A stretch of DNA of 42,042 nucleotides, from contig URVW01000010.1 of assembly GCA_900551435.1 (NCBI GenBank), positions 1 to 42,042 on the forward strand, read 5' to 3'. Of this stretch, positions 1-7,869 are shown piece after piece. The notes beneath the pieces are model-generated. The model made no database searches, was not told the origin of the DNA, and saw only the letters and a list, made by a program, of their open reading frames with translations. Position numbers and translations under genes: made by a program. How positions within the stretch are numbered: position 1 is the stretch's first letter; each line of letters begins with the position of its first letter. The DNA comes from an uncultured Faecalibacterium sp. Its GTDB lineage: Bacteria > Bacillota > Clostridia > Oscillospirales > Ruminococcaceae.

Positions 1-61
1 ATTTGAACCGGTGACACTTCGGGTATGAACCGAATGCTCTAGCCAACTGAGCTATGCCGCC
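1..61 (-). tRNA. tRNA-Met (CAT), 3' end cut by window edge
   Basis: The minus strand reads GGCGGCA for the 5' acceptor arm, then TA, a D-arm beginning GCTC, an anticodon stem TTCGG/CCGAA and the seven-base loop TTCATAC, giving anticodon CAT. The T-arm starts ACCGG-TTCAAAT and runs off the left edge, so the 3' acceptor strand is missing. The anticodon stem lacks the three G-C pairs typical of initiator tRNA, so elongator Met is more likely. A tRNA-Ile2 with a lysidine-modified CAT anticodon cannot be excluded from this part alone. Confidence 0.93.
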
Positions 62-95
62 ATATTTAGTTTGCGCACTTGAACGGTGCTTTATT

Positions 96-124
96 ATTAT
101 ATCCAGAATACACGGTTTTGTCAA
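96..124 (-). promoter_or_regulatory. sigma-A promoter of tRNA-Met
   Basis: On the minus strand a perfect TTGACA (119-124) lies 17 bases from a perfect TATAAT (96-101), about 35 bases upstream of the mature tRNA 5' end. Confidence 0.85.
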
Positions 125-174
125 CATTTATTTTTGAAAAAATCGAAATTTTTTCAAAAATCCAGTCCGGAAAT

Positions 175-212
175 CAAAAAATCGAGCTGCTTCGTTCAAA
201 AAGCAGCTCGAT
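175..212 (-). terminator. intrinsic terminator, minus strand
   Basis: A perfect 12-bp inverted repeat (ATCGAGCTGCTT at 181-192, its complement at 201-212) with an 8-base loop is followed on the minus strand by a run of T from 180 leftwards. It closes the unit that begins at 1117. The 171 bases between it and the stop of the TIM-barrel gene (213-383) show no convincing gene and look like 3' UTR. Confidence 0.8.
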
Positions 213-383
213 GGATTGCCGAAAATGCAGATGGTTACGGTCTCTGGCCCATGCCGCCTCCTTGAATCCTGCATTTTTGTTGCGGTTTTTGTGCTTTTAT
301 TGTACAGAATGGGCAGCGGTTTGTAAAATAGTCCTTTTGGATGGCGAACGATTCCGTTCACGAATGGGTGAAAGAAAAAACGA

Positions 384-1052
384 TCACTCGCGATACTTTT
401 CCATCATGTCCTTAAAGAGGATGGCCGGAGAGGGCGGTGTGTAGGTGATGGCGTTCGCACCGGCGGCGATGGTGGCCGAAATGCTCTCGCCGGTCTTTCC
501 GCCGCTGGCGATGATGGGGACATCCGGGAACTCGTCCCGGATCTTTTTCACGATGCGGGGCGTGTCGATGCTGCATGCCACGTTCAGGATGGACGCACCG
601 GATTCGATGCGGGAGCGGATGTCGGTGTCCTCTTTGGTGACCGTGATGATGACCGGGATATCCACCACCCGCGAGACGGCCAGCAGGTTGAGGTCCGAAA
701 TGGGAGAGTTCAGGACCACGCCCATCGCGCCCTGACTTTCGACGTCGCGGGCGAGGTTCAGGGTGCGGACGCCGTGGGTCGTGCCGCCGCCCACGCCGCA
801 GAACACCGGGATATAGGATGCCTTGATGATGGCATCGCTGATGGCTTGCTGCGGGGTGAAGGGATAGACCGCGAACACCGCGTCTGCGTCGCAGTTGCGG
901 ATGATGGCGAGATCAGTGGTGAATACGAAGCTCTTGAGCCGCCGCCCATTGATGACGATGCCGTTGGCCTGATAGACCTCCTGCGGCATTTTCAGGATAT
1001 TATGACGAAGGCGGCTCTCGACGTTGGGGGAAACTTTCTTTTCGTTAGCCAT
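384..1052 (-). CDS. TIM-barrel-like protein of unassigned function
   Basis: A 222-residue protein. The alternation of hydrophobic strands with Gly-rich turns, and a C-terminal half with SGGKTG (about residues 180-186) and GANAITYTPP (about 195-204), suggest a (beta/alpha)8 barrel with a phosphate-binding loop. The middle has a Gly-rich stretch FCGVGGGTTHGV (about 83-94). I do not recognise the exact family; database entries of this type are often simply called hydrolase or beta/alpha-barrel protein. There is no signal peptide, so it is probably cytoplasmic. The start is supported by GGAGG eight bases upstream. It is transcribed alone from its own promoter and ends at the strong hairpin at 175-212. 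The reaction cannot be named from the sequence. Confidence 0.85.
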   Translation of the reverse strand: MANEKKVSPNVESRLRHNILKMPQEVYQANGIVINGRRLKSFVFTTDLAIIRNCDADAVFAVYPFTPQQAISDAIIKASYIPVFCGVGGGTTHGVRTLNLARDVESQGAMGVVLNSPISDLNLLAVSRVVDIPVIITVTKEDTDIRSRIESGASILNVACSIDTPRIVKKIRDEFPDVPIIASGGKTGESISATIAAGANAITYTPPSPAILFKDMMEKYRE

Positions 1053-1088
1053 GCAAAAACCTCCAGAGAAATTTCAAATTTGAATCAT

Positions 1089-1117
1089 AGTATAAAAAAG
1101 AATCGCCCGCAATGCAA
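1089..1117 (-). promoter_or_regulatory. sigma-A promoter for the TIM-barrel gene
   Basis: Minus strand: TTGCAT (1112-1117), 17-base spacer, TATACT (1089-1094), 37 bases before the start codon. Confidence 0.75.
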
Positions 1118-1148
1118 TGAACGGCCCGTGAATTTTATGAAAACAAAA

Positions 1149-1184
1149 ATGCGGTCCCCCGGCAGAGCCGGAAAAGGGCCGCAT
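1149..1184 (-). terminator. intrinsic terminator of the TrkA/PH/HAD operon
   Basis: ATGCGG-CCC pairs with GGG-CCGCAT with a single bulged T, and the minus strand continues TTTTTGTTTT. It lies 8 bases beyond the HAD phosphatase stop codon. Confidence 0.8.
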
Positions 1185-1191
1185 AAAAACG

Positions 1192-1848
1192 TCAGTGCTG
1201 TTTTACGAAGGTCAGGATGTCGCCGGGAACTGCCGCCAGTGCATCGGCTCCTGCGGCGGAGAGTTCGGCTTCGCCCCGGAAGCCCCAGAGCGCGCCGACA
1301 GCGGGAAGTCCGGCATTGTGGCCGGTCAGGATGTCCACGTCGCTGTCGCCCACGAAAAGGGTGCTCGCAGGTTTGGCTCCAAGATCCTCCATCAGGGAAT
1401 AGACACCGATGGGGTCCGGCTTGGTGGGCACGCCCGGACGGCTCCCGCGCACGATCTGGAACCGTCCCGCACCGAAGTAATGTTCGATGATCTTCCCACA
1501 GAGCGGGTCCGCCTTGTTGGAAAACACCGCCGTCTGGATGCCCTCGGCTTTCAGCGCGTCCAGAAGCTCCGGAATGCCCGGATACGGGGCCGTTTTATCT
1601 TCCTTGTGGGCGTCGTATCGGGCGGTGAACTCGGCCAGTGTCGCGGCCCGCTGTTCGGGGCTTTGGGCGTCGGCGGGCGAGAACCGCTCCACCAGCTTGG
1701 GGATGCCGTTGCCCACCATGTGCTTGAACTGCTCCACCGAGAAGGTCGGCCAGCCGTGCTGTTCACAGACCCAGTTGCCCGCATCGGCGAGGTCGTCGAT
1801 GGTGTTCAGGAGCGTTCCGTCCAGATCGAACAAAATCGTTTTGATCAT
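1192..1848 (-). CDS. HAD-family phosphatase, phosphoglycolate phosphatase-like
   Basis: A 218-residue haloacid-dehalogenase-superfamily hydrolase with all four motifs: FDLDGT near the N-terminus (nucleophile and acid Asp), FSNK in motif II, TKPDP with the conserved Lys in motif III, and FVGDSDVDI in motif IV. A helical cap sits between motifs I and II, as in the Gph/PGMB group. It probably hydrolyses a small phosphate ester in the cytosol; phosphoglycolate is the family default, not shown here. A TTG lies six bases upstream in frame, but the ATG at 1848 has a better-placed AGAAG. Only 28 bases separate it from the PH-domain gene, so it is the last gene of that operon. Its physiological link to the potassium and PH genes is unclear. 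Confidence 0.9.
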   Translation of the reverse strand: MIKTILFDLDGTLLNTIDDLADAGNWVCEQHGWPTFSVEQFKHMVGNGIPKLVERFSPADAQSPEQRAATLAEFTARYDAHKEDKTAPYPGIPELLDALKAEGIQTAVFSNKADPLCGKIIEHYFGAGRFQIVRGSRPGVPTKPDPIGVYSLMEDLGAKPASTLFVGDSDVDILTGHNAGLPAVGALWGFRGEAELSAAGADALAAVPGDILTFVKQH

Positions 1849-1876
1849 ATGCAAGAGACTTCTTTCTATCCAAAAT

Positions 1877-3241
1877 TCAACATCCTAAAAACCGGATGCA
1901 CTTCTCGGCATCCCGCCACGGGATGCTTCGGACGGTCAGATGGACCAGCCCGGGAAACGAAACGATCAGATTGGTGCGGTCCACCTTGGCCGCCCATGGC
2001 GACTGTTTTGCCGTCAGGCAGATGTCAGGATGGAACACGCAGATGCTGTGCAGATAAATGCCGCGCTGCCGCCGCAGGGTCAGCCGGCCCTCCCGCAGCC
2101 AGACGCCCTCGCGCCGGTAGCCCATGACGCCGCCCGCCAGCAGGAACCCGAAAAACAGCGTCGGGAACAGCAGGGTGACCGTGAGTGCGGGCAGGGTGTA
2201 GCAGGAGATGAGACTGAGCAGGGCACAGAGCGCAAACGGGATGCCCGCCGGAACAAAGAAGATGAGGCTTCGCTGTTCGGTGCGGGCCAATAGGTCCGGC
2301 GGCATCCGGAACTCCGGAAGCAGCTCCCGGAACATGGCTTCGTCGCCGGAACGGTAAACAAACAGCGGCAGTTCCGGCGAACAGCACCCCGCCGTGACAA
2401 AGACCGGCCAGCGCCGCAAAAGCCGCGCGGCGGGGGAGATGCGGACATCGGCAAAGCTGATCTGGTCGGTGCGCACCCGGCATTCGAACCGGTCCAGCCA
2501 GCCGCCCCGGCTGCCGATCTGGTCCGCCGTGTGCCAGACCTCATAGTGGACCGTCTGCACGAAGCTGCGGATCAGGCTCAGCCCCAGCAGAAAGCCCGCA
2601 AAAGCCAACAGCCACGCCGCGCCAGCCGGGAGCCACCGCGCGGCCAGTCCGGCCAGAAAGTTGATCTGCGCAAAGGCCAGCGCGTAGGAATCCGGCCGCT
2701 GCCGGGTCTGCCGGATGGCAAGGTAGAGCAGCGCCAGTGTCGAAAGGCTGTTCGCGCCCAACAGGCCCAGCGCGGCCCGTTCGCCCCCGGCGGGCTTGTG
2801 CAGACTGGGGTCCCGCACCGGAAGCAGCCGGTCGGCCAGCTCCTGCGCATCGGCCTTGTTCAGGCAGAGGGTCAAGGTGCGCTGTTTCGGCTCGCCCACG
2901 GGATATAATGTCACCCGGCTGGCCCCCGCCAAGCGGAAGTAAAAGGGCCGCTCGATGGTCACTGCGGCCAGCGAGGACGCACGGATGGCCCGGTCGAACC
3001 GGAACAGCAGCTTCCAGTGCAGACAGAGGGTGCTGTCGTCCAGCGACCAGCTGGAAACGTGCAGGATGACCCAGCTCAGCCCGCACGCCAGCAGAAACAA
3101 CACGGCATCCTGCCGCAGAGCCGCCCGCAGAGCCGTCCAGTTGCGTTCGAACAGGACGTTGACCAGCGGGACCAGATAGAGCACCAGCGTCTTGCGCAGG
3201 ACGCGCAGAGCGGCAAAGGGATGAAGGCGTTTTTCGGTCAT
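1877..3241 (-). CDS. bacterial PH-domain membrane protein (YdbT-like)
   Basis: About 454 residues. It has several hydrophobic pairs separated by repeats of the bacterial PH type (bPH_2/DUF304), as in Bacillus YdbT. It starts MTEKRLHPFAALRVLRK and then runs into the first membrane segment. The start at 3241 overlaps the stop of the preceding gene as ATGA, which points to translational coupling; a longer reading frame upstream lies inside the neighbouring gene and is not credible. YdbS/YdbT-type pairs are membrane proteins of poorly known function, linked in Bacillus to resistance to antimicrobial peptides. Here the pair lies downstream of two TrkA-like genes, which may hint at envelope or ion stress, though that is inference. 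Confidence 0.82.
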   Translation of the reverse strand: MTEKRLHPFAALRVLRKTLVLYLVPLVNVLFERNWTALRAALRQDAVLFLLACGLSWVILHVSSWSLDDSTLCLHWKLLFRFDRAIRASSLAAVTIERPFYFRLAGASRVTLYPVGEPKQRTLTLCLNKADAQELADRLLPVRDPSLHKPAGGERAALGLLGANSLSTLALLYLAIRQTRQRPDSYALAFAQINFLAGLAARWLPAGAAWLLAFAGFLLGLSLIRSFVQTVHYEVWHTADQIGSRGGWLDRFECRVRTDQISFADVRISPAARLLRRWPVFVTAGCCSPELPLFVYRSGDEAMFRELLPEFRMPPDLLARTEQRSLIFFVPAGIPFALCALLSLISCYTLPALTVTLLFPTLFFGFLLAGGVMGYRREGVWLREGRLTLRRQRGIYLHSICVFHPDICLTAKQSPWAAKVDRTNLIVSFPGLVHLTVRSIPWRDAEKCIRFLGC

Positions 3242-3669
3242 GGGTGATCCTCCGCCAGGGCATAGGCCAGCGCTGCCGCCTGTGCTGCCGGGACCGCCGG
3301 GACCAGCACTCTGGCCCCGGGCGCAGAGATGAGCAGCACCGAAACGCCCGCCAGCCGCAGCAGCGGCGAGCGGATTTGCTGGACGCCGGTGACGGCCCGA
3401 CGCGGCACGACCCGCCGGACCGGGAACGCAACGCCGACATAAACGGTCAGAGTGCGTTCGCCCAGCACGGCGGCGTAACTGCACGCCCGCACCCGGAGCA
3501 GAAACACCAGCGCCGCCCAGAGCACGCAGAACACCGCCCCGGCGGCTGTACTCTGCCAGAAAGCAAAAGGTGTCAGGATCGATCCGACCATCCCGGCCCA
3601 AGTGCAGAGGACGGCCCGCCCTTTGGGCGGGATGACCAGCGCGGTGCGGCGCAGTTCCCGCTCGGTCAT
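3238..3669 (-). CDS. bacterial PH-domain membrane protein (YdbS-like)
   Basis: A 143-residue protein with two adjacent membrane segments (roughly residues 20-60) followed by one bPH_2 domain. The domain carries the family pattern VTGVQQIRSPLLRLAGVSVL (about 96-115), resembling the VQ..QSP..R..GLA signature of YdbS. Both ends overlap neighbours by ATGA (with the TrkA-like gene upstream and the YdbT-like gene downstream), so the three proteins are probably made in fixed proportion. The short YdbS followed by long YdbT is the usual order. The start at 3669 is chosen because it fits the overlap and removes an implausible Pro/His-rich extension. Confidence 0.85.
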   Translation of the reverse strand: MTERELRRTALVIPPKGRAVLCTWAGMVGSILTPFAFWQSTAAGAVFCVLWAALVFLLRVRACSYAAVLGERTLTVYVGVAFPVRRVVPRRAVTGVQQIRSPLLRLAGVSVLLISAPGARVLVPAVPAAQAAALAYALAEDHP

Positions 3670-4331
3670 TTGTCCGCGAGGCCCCACGCTTCGGTCAGAA
3701 GGTGGAGGGTGTCGTCCTGCGTCAGCACAAGGATGCGGTCCCACGGCAGAAGTACCGTGTTGCCGTGGGGGATGATGAACTGGGTGTCGCGGGTGACGCT
3801 GACCAAAATGGCGTTGCCCGGAATGGGAATGTCCATAATGGCTTTGCCCGCAAACTGGAAGTTCTCGGGCAGCAGGATCTCGTTCAGGCTGGCCGTGCCG
3901 CCGCCCAGCGAGAGCAGCTGACGGATGGTGTCCGTTTCAATTTCGCGCTCGAGGATGTGGCTCAGGTTGTCCGTGCCGCAGACCACGGTATCCACGCCGA
4001 GGGTATGGAGCAGTTCGCGGTTCTTGGGGTTGGATGCGCGGGCAACGGTCCGGTCCACGCCGAACTCCCGCTTGGCGATCTGACAGGCCACGAGGTTGTC
4101 CTCGTCCGAGCCGGTCACGGCCACAAAGGCGTCGCAGCTGGCCACGTCGGCGGTGCGCAGGATGTCGATGCTGATGGAATCGCCGCAGATGACCGGGATA
4201 TCCAGCTGGTCGGCCAGCATCCGGCACTGGGCTTCGATGGGTTCGATGATGACGACGGAATGGTGGTTGGCCAACAGGCTCTGGGCCAGATACCGCCCGA
4301 CACGTCCGCCGCCGGCAATACAGACTTTCAT
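3666..4331 (-). CDS. TrkA/KtrA family potassium uptake regulatory protein
   Basis: A 221-residue RCK protein. The N-terminus MKVCIAGGGRVGRYLAQSL carries the GxGxxG nucleotide-binding turn of TrkA-N, and the C-terminal third (after about residue 140) has a TrkA-C-like fold, with beta strands such as ILVSVTRD and RILVLTQDD. Such proteins bind NAD(H) or adenine nucleotides and gate Ktr/Trk potassium channels from the cytosolic face. No TrkH/KtrB channel subunit is present in the window, so the partner must be encoded elsewhere. The gene lies 24 bases downstream of a second, shorter TrkA-N gene and overlaps the PH-domain gene by ATGA. Confidence 0.9.
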   Translation of the reverse strand: MKVCIAGGGRVGRYLAQSLLANHHSVVIIEPIEAQCRMLADQLDIPVICGDSISIDILRTADVASCDAFVAVTGSDEDNLVACQIAKREFGVDRTVARASNPKNRELLHTLGVDTVVCGTDNLSHILEREIETDTIRQLLSLGGGTASLNEILLPENFQFAGKAIMDIPIPGNAILVSVTRDTQFIIPHGNTVLLPWDRILVLTQDDTLHLLTEAWGLADK

Positions 4332-4355
4332 AAAAATGCCTTTCTATACAAAAAG

Positions 4356-4769
4356 TTACTTCGCCAAGGCCCGGAATACGGCCTGTTCGGTCAGGATGGT
4401 GGGGCAGATGGTCTCCAGCCCATAGGCTTTGTGATAGAGCACCTGCAGGTGCGGGTCCGAGACACGGCAGATGACCTTTTCGCGCCGGAAGATGCTCTTG
4501 GCAATTTGAGCGGCCATCAGGTTGACCGAATCGTCCTCGCTGACGGCAGCCACTGCGTCGCAGTTCTCCACGCCGCCCTGCTTGAGGATGTCGGGGTCGG
4601 TGGGGTCGCCGACCAGCGCCGTGCCGCCGAAGCTGTAATCGTCAAAGCTGTCCAGCCGCTTGAGCTGCTCGGGGTCCTTTTCGATGAGAGAGATGTCGTG
4701 GCCAATCCGTTCCAGATCGCGCACGAGGGCTGCACCCACCTGATCGCAGCCGATGACCAGAATATTCAT
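4356..4769 (-). CDS. short TrkA-N domain protein
   Basis: A 137-residue protein with a single Rossmann domain (MNILVIGCDQVGAALVRDL), followed by the D/E-rich second strand end LIEKD typical of NAD-binding TrkA-N domains. The middle Gly of the usual GxGxxG is Asp (G-C-D-Q-V-G). It ends right after the TrkA-N domain, so the ligand-binding TrkA-C domain is missing. It may act together with the full-length TrkA-like protein encoded next, forming mixed rings, but that is inference. It is the first gene of the operon, with a promoter 68 bases upstream. Confidence 0.87.
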   Translation of the reverse strand: MNILVIGCDQVGAALVRDLERIGHDISLIEKDPEQLKRLDSFDDYSFGGTALVGDPTDPDILKQGGVENCDAVAAVSEDDSVNLMAAQIAKSIFRREKVICRVSDPHLQVLYHKAYGLETICPTILTEQAVFRALAK

Positions 4770-4836
4770 AGACTTTTACCTCGTCCTTCTAAACTCTGTT
4801 TCAAAATGGTTTCATCTTTGGTGCTAGGATAGGTCC

Positions 4837-4865
4837 AGTATAGCATATTTCCCCATGCAGATAAA
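4837..4865 (-). promoter_or_regulatory. promoter of the TrkA/PH/HAD operon
   Basis: Minus strand TATACT (4837-4842) preceded by TGC, an extended -10, with a weak -35 TTTATC (4860-4865) at 17 bases. Confidence 0.65.
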
Positions 4866-4900
4866 TAGAAAACCCGTCACCGCCCGGGAGATGTAAAATT

Positions 4901-4931
4901 TTGAGAATTTCCGTGCGAAGCCCCGTATAAT
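4901..4931 (+). promoter_or_regulatory. probable promoter of uppP
   Basis: TTGAGA (4901-4906) with a 19-base spacer to TATAAT (4926-4931); a second -10-like TATACT follows at 4936-4941. The spacing is loose, so the exact element in use is uncertain. Confidence 0.5.
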
Positions 4932-5004
4932 ATGGTATACTGAAAGACGAACCCCAAAATCGACAAAAACCGGCGCAGTTTTGCGTCATATAGGGAGGAA
5001 TACG

Positions 5005-5835
5005 ATGTTTTTAGAGATCCTGAAAGCCATCCTGATGGGCATTGTGGAGGGCATCACCGAGTGGCTGCCCATCTCGTCCACGGGACATATGATCCTGGTC
5101 GAACAGATCATCAAGTTCAACGCCAGTGAAGAGTTCCTGTCCATGTTCCGCGTGGTCATCCAGCTAGGCGCCATCCTTGCGGTCGTGGTCCTGTTCTGGA
5201 ACAAGCTCTGGCCGTTCGGCGTGCGGCGGGGCCGCGTCATCTCCAAGCCGGAAGTCTGGCAGCTGTGGTTCAAGGTGGTGGTCGCCACCCTGCCCGTGCT
5301 GGTCATCAGCCCGCTGGACAACTGGTTCGAGGACCACTTCTACAATTACATCACCGTCGCGGCTATGCTGATCCTGTACGGCATCCTCTTCATCGTGGTG
5401 GAGAACCGCCGCATCACCCCGCATGTCACCAAGCTGGACCAGATCACCTATCGCGAAGCCTTCATCGTCGGCGTGTGGCAGATGCTGGCCATCATCCCGG
5501 GCACGTCCCGTTCGGGTGCGACCATCGTGGGCGGCTTGCTGCTGGGTCTGTCCCGCGCGTGCGTGGCCGAGTTCACCTTCTATCTGGCCATCCCGGTCAT
5601 GGCGGGCGCTTCGCTGCTGAAGGTCGTCAAGTTCGCCGTCTCGGGCGCGCCCATCACCGGCACAGAGATCGGCATCCTCGTCACGGGCTGTGTCGTGGCT
5701 TTCGTGGTCAGTCTGGCCGCCATCCGCTTCCTGATGGATTACGTCAAGCGTCATAACTTCAAGTTCTTCGGTCTGTATCGTATCGTGCTGGGCGTCATCG
5801 TTCTGGCCGTTGCGGCTATCAGCGCGCTGGCATAA
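5005..5835 (+). CDS. uppP: undecaprenyl-diphosphate phosphatase
   Basis: A 276-residue polytopic membrane protein of the BacA/UppP family. It dephosphorylates undecaprenyl diphosphate at the membrane to recycle the carrier lipid for peptidoglycan and other wall polymers, and confers bacitracin tolerance when abundant. Both diagnostic motifs are present: EGITEWLPISSTGHM (about residues 13-27) and PGTSRSG (about 161-167). The length is normal for the family. The ATG at 5005 has AGGGAGGA six bases upstream; an upstream in-frame TTG at 4981 has no ribosome site. A lipoprotein gene follows after 32 bases with no terminator between. Confidence 0.97.
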   Translation: MFLEILKAILMGIVEGITEWLPISSTGHMILVEQIIKFNASEEFLSMFRVVIQLGAILAVVVLFWNKLWPFGVRRGRVISKPEVWQLWFKVVVATLPVLVISPLDNWFEDHFYNYITVAAMLILYGILFIVVENRRITPHVTKLDQITYREAFIVGVWQMLAIIPGTSRSGATIVGGLLLGLSRACVAEFTFYLAIPVMAGASLLKVVKFAVSGAPITGTEIGILVTGCVVAFVVSLAAIRFLMDYVKRHNFKFFGLYRIVLGVIVLAVAAISALA

Positions 5836-5867
5836 AAACAAAGCAAAAAGCAAAAGGAGGTCCCCCG

Positions 5868-6521
5868 ATGAGCAGAATGAAACGTTGTGGTGTGGTGCTG
5901 CTTTTGATGGCGCTGTTCCTTCTGACTGCCTGTGATGGCGTGGATTACAGCGATACCATCGCCTATTCGCAGAGCCGGACCGCCGCTGTGTTCAGCGGCG
6001 CACGGGAAGGCCGCTTTCAGATGGATTTCTCTATCTGGGTCCTCAGCAAAGAGGTGAAATGCAGTCTGACCGCAGAGCAGAGCGCCGGTGTCGCGCAGAT
6101 GCACGCGGTCCGGAACGCGCATAACATCTACCAGCGGGAGGTCGGGGACCGCGCCTATACCATTGACGCGGGCAAGGCCAAGGAATACACCGAGGATGCC
6201 CGCACCGACAGCGGCGTTCTGGGCATCGCGGACCTTCTGACCGGCGGCGTGGATACCGTGCGGGTCGGGACCGGCGAAGCGCAGAACCAGACCTTCTACT
6301 GCGAGACGCTGCAGAACGACAAGCTCAAGGTCATCTGCTACTTTGACGGTGGGACCCTGAAATATGTCCGGATGAAGGTCCTCGGTATGGAAGCTGCCGG
6401 TGAGGTCCACAGCGTGACCTACAATGTTGCGGACGAGGAACTGACCGTGGCCGGTTTCCCGGAAGAGTACACCAAAGTTTCGGAACTGAGCGACCTGAAG
6501 TCCCTGAATCCGTTTGGTTAA
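5868..6521 (+). CDS. putative lipoprotein, unknown function
   Basis: A 217-residue protein. The N-terminus has positive residues, a hydrophobic core and the lipobox LTAC (Cys about residue 22), so it should be lipid-anchored on the outer face of the membrane. The remainder is soluble and mixed alpha/beta with no motif I recognise. AAAGGAGG sits eight bases before the ATG. It lies 32 bases behind uppP and ahead of a strong terminator, so the two are probably co-transcribed. A role in the cell envelope is suggested only by that pairing. Confidence 0.85.
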   Translation: MSRMKRCGVVLLLMALFLLTACDGVDYSDTIAYSQSRTAAVFSGAREGRFQMDFSIWVLSKEVKCSLTAEQSAGVAQMHAVRNAHNIYQREVGDRAYTIDAGKAKEYTEDARTDSGVLGIADLLTGGVDTVRVGTGEAQNQTFYCETLQNDKLKVICYFDGGTLKYVRMKVLGMEAAGEVHSVTYNVADEELTVAGFPEEYTKVSELSDLKSLNPFG

Positions 6522-6533
6522 ACCTTGAAGATC

Positions 6534-6576
6534 GCCCCGCACCTGTGCAGCATTCCTGCCGGGTGCGGGGCTTTTT
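6534..6576 (+). terminator. intrinsic terminator of the uppP unit
   Basis: GCCCCGCACC pairs with GGTGCGGGGC (6534-6571) and is followed by TTTTT. Confidence 0.88.
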
Positions 6577-6590
6577 GCATCCTCGGGCGA

Positions 6591-6619
6591 TTGCGCGAAA
6601 AGACGGCCTGTGCTATACT
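6591..6619 (+). promoter_or_regulatory. promoter of the DUF362 gene
   Basis: TTGCGC (6591-6596), 17-base spacer, TATACT (6614-6619) with the extended TGC directly before it. Confidence 0.72.
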
Positions 6620-6681
6620 TTGAGCAGAAGAGAGACCCGGCGGCGGGGAAGCGCCGCATGTTCAAAACGGAGGAAATTTTT

Positions 6682-7806
6682 ATGGAAGCATCGACTGTTT
6701 ACTTTACCGATTTCCGGTGTCCGGTCGGGACCAGCCTGACCGACAAGCTGCGCCGCCTGTGCCTTGCGGCGGGCATCAAGAACATCGACATGGACGGCAA
6801 GTTCGTCGCCATCAAGATGCATTTCGGCGAGCTGGGCAATCTGGCCTATCTGCGCCCGAACTACGCCAAGGCTGTGGCGGACCTGTGCAAGGAGCAGGGC
6901 GGTCTGCCTTTCCTGACCGACTGCAACACCCTGTATCCGGGCAGCCGCAAAAACGCGCTGGAGCACCTGAGCTGTGCGCAGGAAAATGGCTTCTGGCCCA
7001 TGACCACGGGCTGCCAGATTTTGATCGGCGACGGTCTGCGCGGCACGGATGAAGTGGAAGTCCCGGTCCCCAACGGCGAATACTGCAAGACCGCCAAGAT
7101 CGGCCGCGCCATCATGGATGCCGATATCTTCATCAGCCTGACCCACTTCAAGGGCCACGAGTCCACCGGCTTCGGCGGCGCGATCAAGAACATCGGCATG
7201 GGCTGCGGCTCCCGCGCGGGCAAGATGGAGCAGCATGCTTCGGGCCACCCGGCGGTGCAGGAGGGTCTGTGCCGCGGCTGCCACCGCTGCGCCAAGGAGT
7301 GCGGCTCGGATGCCATCTCCTACAATGAGCAGAACAAGGCCGTCATCGATCAGGACAAGTGCAAGGGCTGCGGCCGCTGCATCGGCGCGTGCAACTTCGA
7401 CGCCATTTACTCCCTCTACGACAGCGCCAACGAGATGCTGGACCGCAAGATGGCCGAGTATGCGGCGGCGGTCTGCCATGACCGTCCGACCTTCCATATC
7501 AGCTTGGTGCAGGACGTCAGCCCCAACTGTGACTGCCACGGCGAGAACGATGCGCCCATCCTGCCGGATATCGGCATGTTCGCGTCCTTCGACCCGGTCG
7601 CGCTGGATCAGGCCTGTGTGGATGCCTGTCAGGCCGCGACGCCGCTGCCCAACAGCCAGCTGGGCCAGAACCTCGCAAAACCCGGCTGGGACTGCCACCA
7701 CGACCACTTCAAGGATTCCAACCCGAACATCGAGTGGAAAGCGACGCTGGAACAGGCCGAAAAGATCGGCATGGGGACCCGTCAGTATGTCCTGAAGAAG
7801 GTCTGA
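6682..7806 (+). CDS. DUF362 domain protein with two 4Fe-4S ferredoxin motifs
   Basis: A 374-residue protein. The bulk is a DUF362-type fold (KMHFGELGNLAYLRP near residue 40, FKGHESTGFGGAIKNIGMG near 160). Inserted at about residues 195-240 are two classical CxxCxxCxxxC clusters, CRGCHRCAKEC and CKGCGRCIGAC, each able to bind a 4Fe-4S centre. Proteins of this architecture are common in anaerobes and presumably transfer electrons, but no reaction is established. There is no signal peptide, so it is cytoplasmic. The ATG at 6682 follows CGGAGG; a longer frame upstream has no ribosome site. It is monocistronic between its own promoter and the hairpin at 7823. Confidence 0.92.
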   Translation: MEASTVYFTDFRCPVGTSLTDKLRRLCLAAGIKNIDMDGKFVAIKMHFGELGNLAYLRPNYAKAVADLCKEQGGLPFLTDCNTLYPGSRKNALEHLSCAQENGFWPMTTGCQILIGDGLRGTDEVEVPVPNGEYCKTAKIGRAIMDADIFISLTHFKGHESTGFGGAIKNIGMGCGSRAGKMEQHASGHPAVQEGLCRGCHRCAKECGSDAISYNEQNKAVIDQDKCKGCGRCIGACNFDAIYSLYDSANEMLDRKMAEYAAAVCHDRPTFHISLVQDVSPNCDCHGENDAPILPDIGMFASFDPVALDQACVDACQAATPLPNSQLGQNLAKPGWDCHHDHFKDSNPNIEWKATLEQAEKIGMGTRQYVLKKV

Positions 7807-7822
7807 TTTCCCTAAAACAAAA

Positions 7823-7852
7823 CGAACTCCCCGTCGTCTGGCGGGGAGTTCG
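7823..7852. terminator. shared terminator between convergent genes
   Basis: CGAACTCCCC/GGGGAGTTCG, a 10-bp stem. T-rich tracts follow on both strands, TTTTGTTTTA on the minus strand being the better one. Confidence 0.78.
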
Positions 7853-7869
7853 CTGTTTCTCAGGAAGAT

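Noticed and set aside
128..361. 77-codon minus-strand frame in the 3' region of the TIM-barrel gene
   Set aside because: Its end consists of the terminator hairpin, and no ribosome site precedes it.
4801..4989. 62-codon minus-strand frame between the TrkA operon and uppP
   Set aside because: It overlaps both divergent promoters and has no ribosome site.
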